From Klebsiella pneumoniae (GTDB taxonomy: Bacteria > Pseudomonadota > Gammaproteobacteria > Pseudomonadales > UBA5518), in NCBI GenBank assembly GCA_945862145.1, contig CAMAXE010000003.1, forward strand, positions 100,139-164,138: 64,000 bases of DNA, read 5' to 3'. A program made the position numbers and the translations under genes. The first letter of the stretch is position 1; every line of letters begins with the position of its first letter. This document shows positions 55,474-62,242 of the stretch, piece after piece. A model generated the notes under the pieces. The model searched no databases. It had not been told where the DNA came from and was given only the letters and a program-made list of their open reading frames with translations.

Positions 55474-56470
55474 TGGCGTCCACGAGTCCCCAGGATAGCG
55501 CCTGCGCAGCCGTCAGCCGGCGGCCGCTCAGCACCATCCATGCCGTTCGCTGGCGGCCGATCCGCCGCGGGACGCTCACGCAGCCGCCCGCGCCGGGAAT
55601 CAGGCCCATGGCGAGTTCGGGTAACCGGAACCAGGCGTCGGGGTGAGCGATCACCCGGGAAGCAAACGCCGGCAACTCGATGCCCGCGCCGATGCACGCA
55701 CCGTGCACGTACGCTTCGATGCGATCGGCCGATCGTGCGAGCCATCGCGCGGGCTGGCGCGCGGTGCGCAGCAGGTGAGAGCCGAGGGTGTCCCCGGAAC
55801 TGCCAAATTCCGCAAGATCGCCACCCACGCTGAAGCAGGCACCGTTACCGCGCAGCACAACGCGCTCGATCGTCTCGTCGACAGCAACGAGTTCGAGTGC
55901 CTCCATAAGTGCGTCGCGCATCGCTACGGAAATCGCATTTCGTTGCGCGGGCCTGTCGAGCACGATCTCAAGCGTGTTGCCGCTGCGAATGAGACGGAGG
56001 GGGTAGAGGCAATCGGCGGCAACAGGGTTCCGGTCCTCGCGCGCTGCAAGCCATACGCGGTGCTCACCTCCCCCCTGCAGGGTTGCGTAGGCCATCGACT
56101 CGAGCGCCAGCGCGTGCTCGAGAGCCATGCCCTCCAGCGCACGCAGAGTTTGCACGAGTACCAGCGCCGCGCCCGGTGCGCGCTGGATGTTGCGCACCAC
56201 CACACGCGCGTCCGCGGTACCGGGCACGCGCAAGTCAGCACAGGCGGCGATGGCTTCGTCGCCGGATCCGAGGGCGATGACCGGGCACGGAAGGCGCGGT
56301 AGCCACCGTTGCAGTGCGGCGCGCGATCCGGAATCCAGCGCTTGGGTGCCGGCCATGTCCAGCACGAGGTATCCCTGGCCGAGCGGCGCCGCGAGGTGTT
56401 CGTCGATGGCCGCGCCCAGGCAGCAGGCGAGCAGTTCGGTTACCGGCCACGGATGCGGTTCAGGGTTCAC
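55460..56470 (-). CDS. Enoyl-CoA hydratase/isomerase family protein, two-part
   Basis: Crotonase-superfamily protein of 336 residues, longer than the usual 260. A normal crotonase core occupies about residues 150-336: LEIVLDRPAQRNAISVAMRD, RVVLRGNGACFSVGGDLAEF with the first oxyanion loop, YVHGACIGAGIELPAFASRV with the second, and LAMGLIPGAGGCVSVPRRIG. The first 145 residues (ALVLVQTLRALEGMALEHAL and SMAYATLQGGGEH) resemble the later part of a second crotonase, so the protein combines two incomplete modules. The start GTG at 56470 has GGAGG just upstream and is preferred to the longer frame from 56500. It could be a hydratase, isomerase or C-C hydrolase. Confidence 0.78.
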   Translation of the reverse strand: MNPEPHPWPVTELLACCLGAAIDEHLAAPLGQGYLVLDMAGTQALDSGSRAALQRWLPRLPCPVIALGSGDEAIAACADLRVPGTADARVVVRNIQRAPGAALVLVQTLRALEGMALEHALALESMAYATLQGGGEHRVWLAAREDRNPVAADCLYPLRLIRSGNTLEIVLDRPAQRNAISVAMRDALMEALELVAVDETIERVVLRGNGACFSVGGDLAEFGSSGDTLGSHLLRTARQPARWLARSADRIEAYVHGACIGAGIELPAFASRVIAHPDAWFRLPELAMGLIPGAGGCVSVPRRIGRQRTAWMVLSGRRLTAAQALSWGLVDAISAR

Positions 56471-56512
56471 GCTGTCCTCCACGAACGCGGTGGCCCGCAC
56501 GCTGCGTGCACG

Positions 56513-56956
56513 CTAGGGGGCGGCAGACCACTGTAACAGCGTGTATGCGGGCTCTGCGTCATGGTGGTGCTCGAACACCCCATGCACGGTTTGGCCGATA
56601 ATCACGCTTTGGCGCGCATCGCCAAGGAGGTTTCCGACGAGTCTGGCGCCGTCCGCGTGGGGGAGTTCCACCAAAACCACGATGTACGGGCCGAAGTCCG
56701 CTAGCGCCCGGTGAACGGGGTGCCAGACACGCTCGTAGCTGTAGATGCGTCCCACGGCCTCCACAGGCCGGAAAGACAGGTCGAAAGCGCAGCAGCGATG
56801 ACAGATCCACTCTGGCCCCCACTGATAACGGCTGCAGGCTTCGCAGAACTGCAGACGGAGGCATTCCTCCCGCAGCCCCGACCAGAACGGTTCGTCCAAG
56901 CCATCGCCGGAGGGGGCGGGGGCGGGGAGGCCGGGGGGGAGGTACGTTGCTTTCAC
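56513..56956 (-). CDS. DUF35 zinc-ribbon/OB-fold protein
   Basis: Protein of 147 residues with the rubredoxin-like zinc ribbon CEACSRYQWGPEWICHRC near residue 38 (two CxxC pairs), followed by an OB-fold: GRIYSYERVWHPVHRALADF, VVLVELPHADGARLVGNLLG and a final GQTVHGVFEHH. Such proteins are obligate partners of thiolase-fold enzymes, such as the DUF35 part of ChsH2 with Ltp2. The GTG start at 56956 overlaps the thiolase stop by 4 bp (GTGA), strong support for a complex. The open frame extends upstream without similarity. Confidence 0.88.
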   Translation of the reverse strand: MKATYLPPGLPAPAPSGDGLDEPFWSGLREECLRLQFCEACSRYQWGPEWICHRCCAFDLSFRPVEAVGRIYSYERVWHPVHRALADFGPYIVVLVELPHADGARLVGNLLGDARQSVIIGQTVHGVFEHHHDAEPAYTLLQWSAAP

Positions 56957-58182
56957 AGGGTCGATTCCGCGCCGAATATGCAGTTGCTCACCAGAGTAGA
57001 CATCGGGCCGCCGATCATCATCGATATCTCCGCGCCCGGAACCTGATTCGGGGAATCGCCGCGGATCTGGCGTACTGCCTCGATGACCAGGCTGAGTCCA
57101 TGCACGTAGCACTCCGCCAGGTTCCCGCCGCTCGTGTTGAGCGGCAGTCTGCCATGGGGGAGCGTCAGGTTGTCCAGACTAAAGAACGCGTTGATCGCAT
57201 CCGCCTCGCAGAAGCCGTGTTCGACCATGGCCATCAGCACGCCACCGGTGAAGGCGTCGTAGCACTGCAGCACGTCGACGTCGGTCGGGCCAATGCGCGC
57301 CATGTCGAACGCCCTGCGAGCCACCGTGCGGAAGTGCGCGGATGCGTAGTCTGGTGTGTTGTGCACCCGCGCGGCGGCGCGGTACGACCCGCCGCTGGCG
57401 GCCGCGAGCACGTAGCACGGACGGTGTGGATGATCCCGAGCCCGCTCTGCCGGTACTACCAAGAGAGCGGCTGCGGCATCGTTCTCCTGGCAACAGTCGT
57501 ACAGGCGAAACGGCTCTACTATCCACCGTGATGCGTCGTACGTGGCTTCGGTGAGCGGTCGGCCGTACATCATGGCGCGCGGATTGGTCTGCGCATGGTG
57601 ATAGGAGGCCATCGAGACGGCCCGAAATGCTGATTGCTGGACCCCGTGATCGTGCATGAATCGCATGACTTTCATGCCGAACAGATGCGGCGCCGACAGG
57701 AGGCCGTATGGCGCCGTATGGGCCTTTTCCCCGCGAACCTGCAGCGAGGCGTTGCCGCGCCCGAACCGTCCGAATTGGCCCTGCGCGAGGCCGCGGTAGA
57801 CCACGACGCAGTCGGCGAGTCCCGCTGCCACTGCGGCCGCGGCGTTCTGCAGCGCCGCAGCAACTCCGCCGCCGCCACCGCCCCAGACCATGTTCGAGTA
57901 GCGCAGTTCGCGGCAGCCGAGTGCGGAGGCCATGCGCCAGCCGTTGCTGCGGTCATCTGCGTACGACGAGAAGCCGTCGATGTCGGTGGGTGCGATGCCC
58001 GCATCGGTGCAGGCGTTCATGATCGCTTCGAGCGTGAGGCGTGACTCCGCGTGGGGAGCCTCGCCGTGACGGTGGTACGCGGTCTGCCCGAGGCCGACGA
58101 CAGCTGCGCGACCGCGCAAGGTGCGTGTGTGGGCCGGCTCGCGTGCCAGCGCGGCCGATTGCATGCCTCCCGTAACCGTCAT
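56953..58182 (-). CDS. Thiolase-fold protein lacking the nucleophilic cysteine (Ltp2-like)
   Basis: Protein of 409 residues of the SCP-x/lipid-transfer thiolase group. Where a working thiolase has its acyl-accepting Cys, this protein reads MVWGGGGGGVAAALQNAAAA near residue 98, with no Cys. Downstream, CCQENDAAAALLVV, VLQCYDAFTGGVLMAMVEHG near 300 and LPLNTSGGNLAECYVHGLSL near 344 keep the fold motifs, including the tyrosines in CYDAF and ECYVHG that are candidates for acid-base chemistry. Ltp2 enzymes with this pattern are retro-aldolases on side-chain CoA thioesters, not thiolases. It is coupled to the DUF35 gene. It is transcribed from the AT-rich divergent region at 58183-58524. Confidence 0.85.
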   Translation of the reverse strand: MTVTGGMQSAALAREPAHTRTLRGRAAVVGLGQTAYHRHGEAPHAESRLTLEAIMNACTDAGIAPTDIDGFSSYADDRSNGWRMASALGCRELRYSNMVWGGGGGGVAAALQNAAAAVAAGLADCVVVYRGLAQGQFGRFGRGNASLQVRGEKAHTAPYGLLSAPHLFGMKVMRFMHDHGVQQSAFRAVSMASYHHAQTNPRAMMYGRPLTEATYDASRWIVEPFRLYDCCQENDAAAALLVVPAERARDHPHRPCYVLAAASGGSYRAAARVHNTPDYASAHFRTVARRAFDMARIGPTDVDVLQCYDAFTGGVLMAMVEHGFCEADAINAFFSLDNLTLPHGRLPLNTSGGNLAECYVHGLSLVIEAVRQIRGDSPNQVPGAEISMMIGGPMSTLVSNCIFGAESTL

Positions 58183-58524
58183 GCGTGTCGCCCTCGAGAA
58201 CTCTGGATCATTACGTCCGGCGAAATCCGAACGTGCATGAATCCTTGGACAAAATAATATAATAAAGATATTTTTATCAAGCGATTCCCCTTAGTATTCT
58301 GCTGGCTTTGGATGGCCTATCATGCTTGATCGACATAAAAAGTATTCTTATAGTACCTAACAAGTATGTCTGCCGGCGCCTCGCCGATCGCCGGATTATG
58401 GTGGCCTTGGACGATACGCGTTCGGGTCCGGCCGGCTTTGCCCGGCGTCGTGCAAGACAGTTCGAGAGCAGGTCGCGCGGACAGGTGCCCGCGTCGATGA
58501 TGGTAAAGAGGAGGTTGCAGCGAC
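58183..58524. other. AT-rich divergent control region
   Basis: Between the minus-strand thiolase unit and the plus-strand operon. Bases about 58245-58360 are far richer in A/T than the surrounding DNA. It holds the plus-strand promoter listed separately, a minus-strand candidate (TTGATA with TATTAT on the reverse strand, in 58252-58282) and a GATA-N4-TATC inverted repeat near 58268. The open frame from 58308 is not supported as a gene. Confidence 0.6.
58326..58354 (+). promoter_or_regulatory. sigma70-type promoter for the acyl-CoA synthetase operon
   Basis: TTGATC (58326-58331), 17-bp spacer, TATAGT (58349-58354), followed directly by ACCTAAC. The octamer TACCTAAC (58353-58360) recurs at the same place in the promoter before the PQQ dehydrogenase gene. 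Confidence 0.6.
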
Positions 58525-58830
58525 ATGTCCCAGTTGAAGCCCGGATTGCGCCTGCGCAGCGCCGTTTCCGATGTCGAGGTGATGATCGTCAAGGCCGAGG
58601 GCGTCGCCGCCCTCACCTGCGGCGGTGTCGGTATGCTCGCCGGGGCGGACGTACCGCCTGCTGGGGCTCCCGTGCCAGAAGGCGACGCGCACTGCCAGTT
58701 GGGCAAGCGCTATGTCAACAAGGCGGGTTCCATGGAGGTGGTCTGCATCAAGGGCGGTAAGGGAGCGCTCGTCGCAGACGGGGAGGTTCTCGAGATCAAG
58801 GCCGCCAAGGCGCTGCCCTCATCTGACTAG
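58525..58830 (+). CDS. Small conserved protein of unknown function
   Basis: Protein of 101 residues, not assignable to a named domain. It opens LKPGLRLRSAVSDVEVMIVK and has two Cys-containing stretches (LTCGGVGML near 32 and VVCIKGGKGALVADG near 73), with a middle LGKRYVNKAG. It looks like a compact beta protein. An AGGAGG-like site precedes the ATG. The stop is 17 bp before the acyl-CoA synthetase start, so they are one operon. Similar small proteins are, from memory, found next to acyl-CoA synthetases; the role is unknown. Confidence 0.7.
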   Translation: MSQLKPGLRLRSAVSDVEVMIVKAEGVAALTCGGVGMLAGADVPPAGAPVPEGDAHCQLGKRYVNKAGSMEVVCIKGGKGALVADGEVLEIKAAKALPSSD

Positions 58831-58847
58831 CAACGGGCACCCAACCC

Positions 58848-60341
58848 ATGAACATCGCGATGTTGTTGCAGATGGCAGCGGATGCCTGTCCCGACCGTCG
58901 TGCGCTTACAAGCGCTCACGAACACCTCACCTATGCCGAGCTGTACGCCGCGTCATGCGCTGCGGCCGAGCTGATCCGCGCCAGCGGCTGCCGCCACGTT
59001 TCCGTGCTGGACGTGAGCAGCCTGGCGGTGCCCATCGCCCTGATGGGCGCGGCCATGGCCGGGGTGCCCTACGTGCCGCTCAACTACCGACTCACGCCAG
59101 CCCAGCTCGATCCGCTGCTCGAGCGAATCGAGCCCGCTCTGGTCGTCATCGACGGAGCGCGCGAAGCTCCGCCGCTCAAGTTCGGGATGGCTACCGTGCT
59201 GACCCGCGCCGAGTTCCTGCGGCGTACCCGCGGTGTGCCCGCGGCGCAGGGGGGCTGGCCGGATGATCCGCGCGGCATTGCCGTGCAGCTCTTCACCAGT
59301 GGCACGACGGGCGAACCGAAGGCCGCGATCCTGCGCCACGAGCACCTCGTCTCCTACATCATCGGCTCCGTGGAGTTCATGTCGGCCGAAGAGGAGGACG
59401 CAGCGCTGGTTACGGTGCCGCCTTACCACATCGCAGGGATCTCGGCTGTGCTGAGCGGCATCTATGCCTGCCGGCGCATCGTGCAACTGCCGGAGTTCGG
59501 CGCGGCGTTGTGGCTGGACCAGTGCAGGCGCGAGGCGGCTTCGAACGCCTTCCTGGTCCCGACGATGCTTGCTCGGCTCGTGGATCACCTCGACTCGATC
59601 GCGACCTCACCGGAGGTTCCTGCGCTTCGTGCCATCGCCTATGGCGGCGGTCGCATGCCGGCGCAGGTGATCGAGCGTGCACTCGCGCTGTTCCCCGCAG
59701 TGGCCTTCACCAATGCTTACGGATTGACCGAGACCAGTTCCACGATCGCCGTCCTCGGTCCCGAAGACCATCGTGCTGCGTTCGAGAGCGCAGATCCGCT
59801 CGTTCGCCAGCGTCTTGAGTCGGTCGGCAGGTCGCTGCCAGCGGTGGAAATCGAGGTCCGCGACGACGACGGGCGCGTGCTCGGGGCCTACGAGCCTGGC
59901 GAAATCTACGTTCGTGGCTCGCAGGTCTCGGGCGAGTACCTCGGGCGCGACGGGCGCGATGCCGACGGCTGGTTTCCGACACGGGACGCTGGCCACGTCG
60001 ATGCCGACGGTTACCTGTTCCTGTCGGGTCGCGCCGACGACGTGATCGTGCGTGGAGCCGAGAACATATCTCCTGCCGAGATCGAGGACGCCCTGCGCGC
60101 TCATCCGTCAGTGGCTGATGCGGCGGTGCTCGGGGTGGCTTCGATCGAGTGGGGCGAAACGGTCGGTGCGGTTGTCGTGCTGAAACCCGATCACGAGGTC
60201 ACCAGTTCCGAACTGCAGCATCATGTCAAATCGAGGTTGCGCTCCTCGCGAGTTCCCGAGCGCATCATCTACCAGCAGGAACTGCCCTACAATGAAATGG
60301 GTAAGCTCCTGCGCCGGCAACTCAAGCCGCTGTTCGCCTGA
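58848..60341 (+). CDS. Acyl-CoA synthetase (AMP-dependent ligase)
   Basis: ATP-dependent acid-CoA ligase of the ANL superfamily, 497 residues. The A3 phosphate-binding motif is LFTSGTTGEPKAAILRHEHL near residue 148, the A5 aromatic motif is TNAYGLTETSST near 287, the A8 hinge is DGYLFLSGRADDVIVRGAEN near 386 and the catalytic Lys is in YNEMGKLLRRQL near 485. It is shorter than long-chain synthetases and suits a mid-size or cyclic carboxylic acid; the substrate cannot be read. It likely makes the CoA ester used by the hydratase and thiolase-fold enzymes nearby. Confidence 0.92.
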   Translation: MNIAMLLQMAADACPDRRALTSAHEHLTYAELYAASCAAAELIRASGCRHVSVLDVSSLAVPIALMGAAMAGVPYVPLNYRLTPAQLDPLLERIEPALVVIDGAREAPPLKFGMATVLTRAEFLRRTRGVPAAQGGWPDDPRGIAVQLFTSGTTGEPKAAILRHEHLVSYIIGSVEFMSAEEEDAALVTVPPYHIAGISAVLSGIYACRRIVQLPEFGAALWLDQCRREAASNAFLVPTMLARLVDHLDSIATSPEVPALRAIAYGGGRMPAQVIERALALFPAVAFTNAYGLTETSSTIAVLGPEDHRAAFESADPLVRQRLESVGRSLPAVEIEVRDDDGRVLGAYEPGEIYVRGSQVSGEYLGRDGRDADGWFPTRDAGHVDADGYLFLSGRADDVIVRGAENISPAEIEDALRAHPSVADAAVLGVASIEWGETVGAVVVLKPDHEVTSSELQHHVKSRLRSSRVPERIIYQQELPYNEMGKLLRRQLKPLFA

Positions 60342-60669
60342 TCCACGCGCGATCCGCGTGATGCCGCAGGACGCGCAGACCGTCTCGCCCGGAAAGTCAT
60401 CTCCCTGCCGGTGCCGTCGTAATCGCGAACGGGTAGGGCGCAGTCGGCAGGGAATTCGCACCGCCGCCATCCGCCGCCGGGTGCAGGGCGGGTTCGTCGC
60501 TTTTCCAGCCTGCTTGCGGCAGAATCTCGGCGGCTGAACGGTCGCTGGCCGATACAGCGGCCTTCCTCGCACTTCCGCGCGGGCCGGGCGGAAGCAGTCG
60601 TCAATTGGCGGTCCTGCTGGCGCATCCACGATGTCCGAGCGCTCGGACGTACGGGGAAGAGAGAACACC
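60342..60669. other. Non-coding stretch with weak hairpin
   Basis: The 328-bp gap has a 6-bp hairpin CACGCG/CGCGTG (60344-60360) right after the synthetase stop, without a T-tract. The rest shows no supported gene. The ATG at 60631 is in frame with the next gene and may be an alternative start. Confidence 0.45.
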
Positions 60670-61908
60670 ATGAAAACAGGAAAGCCTGGTATGAAAAAGA
60701 ACGCCAACACCTCGACCGAGGGGCTCCAGTTCGACACCACAGACGTCGCTCGCTGGGTGGGCGTTCCACTCGGCGGGAGCAACATGAAGGATCCCGTGCA
60801 CGTCAACGACATCCGTCGCTGGGCGCAGGGGATGCAGAATCCCAACCCGCTCTACTACGACGACAACTTTGCGCGCGGGAGCCGGTTCGGAGGGATTGTC
60901 GCCCCTCAGTCCTTCGCTGTGTGCACGAGTGATAGTGGCGGCGGCGGCGCCCCGGCGATCCAGGGGCGCATCGACGGAACCCACGCGTTGATGACGGGTG
61001 ATGAGTGGTGGTTCTACGGCCCCCGGATCTTTCCGGGCGACAAGATCTGCCAGGATCGGATGTTGTTCGATTATCGGGTTGCAACGACGAGCTTTGCGGG
61101 GCCGGCGGTCTTCTCGCGCGGCGATACCACCTACATCAACCAGCGCGGCGAGATCATCGCCAAGCAACGCGTCACGGCGATCCGTTATCGCGCCGAGGAG
61201 GCCGTGAAGCGAGGGCGGTACGCGGAGGGGCGCGAGCCCGAGTGGACGGACGAGCAGGTCGCGCAGGTCGAGCAGCAACGCTTCGACTGGATTCGGGAGT
61301 TCCGTGAGCGCGCGCACGGTCCGAGGCCCGATGTGAAGATCGGGGACCGGCTCACGCGCCGCCCGATCGGTCCGCATACGGTCATGAGCCTGACGACGGA
61401 GTGGCGCTCGTTACCCGCCATGGTGTGGGGGGCGTTCGGCGAGGAGGGTGTTCACCACGCTTTGGCCGAGGGCAGTGACTGGAGTGGCGTTGCGGGTTGG
61501 TTGCCTGACCTGGCGCGTGAACCGGTTGCCAGCCGGATCGACCCCGCCTACGGAGATGGGCTTTACCAGGGGCCAGGGCGCGTGCATGTCGCACCCCGCT
61601 ATGCGCGGTTGATCGGGCTACCGCGCAGCTACGGATACGGGGTATGCATGGGCGCATGGATGCTCGACTTTGTCTCGAACTGGGCCGGCGAATGGGGCGA
61701 CATCATTCACAGCACTGTGTCATTCCACTCACCCGCGTTCATCGGGGATGTCGCCTTTATCGACGGCGAGGTGACCGACATCGTCGAGCCGGATCCCTAC
61801 GGGCCGATTGCGACGCTCCGGCTGGCGATGACCAATCAGCGCGGCGAGTTGGTGGCCAGCGGGAGCGTAAACGTCAGGTTGCCGCCCGCCCTGACGCCGT
61901 CGGTTTAA
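60670..61908 (+). CDS. Double-hotdog MaoC/FAS1-like dehydratase family protein
   Basis: Protein of 412 residues with two hotdog domains. The first (about 15-165) contains DIRRWAQGMQNPNPLYYDDN near residue 50, which resembles the MaoC A-x-x-x-G-D-x-N-P-x-H motif but with Tyr in place of the catalytic His. The second (about 215-405) has YGYGVCMGAWMLDFVSNWAG near 318 and FIGDVAFIDGEVTDI. Related proteins hydrate enoyl-CoAs of bulky acids, as ChsH1/ChsH2 do. Whether both active sites work is unclear. Start choice is between 60631, 60670 and 60691; 60670 follows GGGGAAGAGAG. Confidence 0.8.
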   Translation: MKTGKPGMKKNANTSTEGLQFDTTDVARWVGVPLGGSNMKDPVHVNDIRRWAQGMQNPNPLYYDDNFARGSRFGGIVAPQSFAVCTSDSGGGGAPAIQGRIDGTHALMTGDEWWFYGPRIFPGDKICQDRMLFDYRVATTSFAGPAVFSRGDTTYINQRGEIIAKQRVTAIRYRAEEAVKRGRYAEGREPEWTDEQVAQVEQQRFDWIREFRERAHGPRPDVKIGDRLTRRPIGPHTVMSLTTEWRSLPAMVWGAFGEEGVHHALAEGSDWSGVAGWLPDLAREPVASRIDPAYGDGLYQGPGRVHVAPRYARLIGLPRSYGYGVCMGAWMLDFVSNWAGEWGDIIHSTVSFHSPAFIGDVAFIDGEVTDIVEPDPYGPIATLRLAMTNQRGELVASGSVNVRLPPALTPSV

Positions 61909-62242
61909 GGGCTTCGGGCCGCGGCCGGGCGCCACAGGCGGCTGTGGTCCGGGAACTCTGCGCGCTGCGGTCCCTGTTCTGATGCCGCGAGCGCGCCACA
62001 CTCGTGCAGTCACCGAGCGCCGCGAACATGCGGGGCGTGTGTTTTGGCGCAGACAAAAATATAAATAAGATACCTAACTTTCGAATTTTCGACACACTTG
62101 CTGTGGCGAACACGATACGTTCTACTTGATCATGCAAAACAATATCAATACAGTACTCCTTCGTCCCGCTTCGGTTCTTTACGGTACCGAAAGGGTGCAA
62201 GTCAGTCGAAAGCCATGCTGGAACCCCAAGAGGAGCAGTTCG
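61909..62242. other. Leader of the PQQ dehydrogenase gene, AT-rich
   Basis: A gap of 334 bp with a CCACAG/CTGTGG hairpin (61932-61947) near the start. An AT-rich stretch (62050-62100) follows and carries TTGGCG (62044-62049), 16 bp and TAAGAT (62066-62071), then ACCTAAC. No gene is supported. An AGGAG ribosome site (62231-62235) precedes the next start. Confidence 0.5.

Noticed and set aside
58308..58760. Open frame upstream of and overlapping the 101-residue gene
   Set aside because: It spans the promoter and AT-rich leader, and overlaps the better supported gene in another frame.
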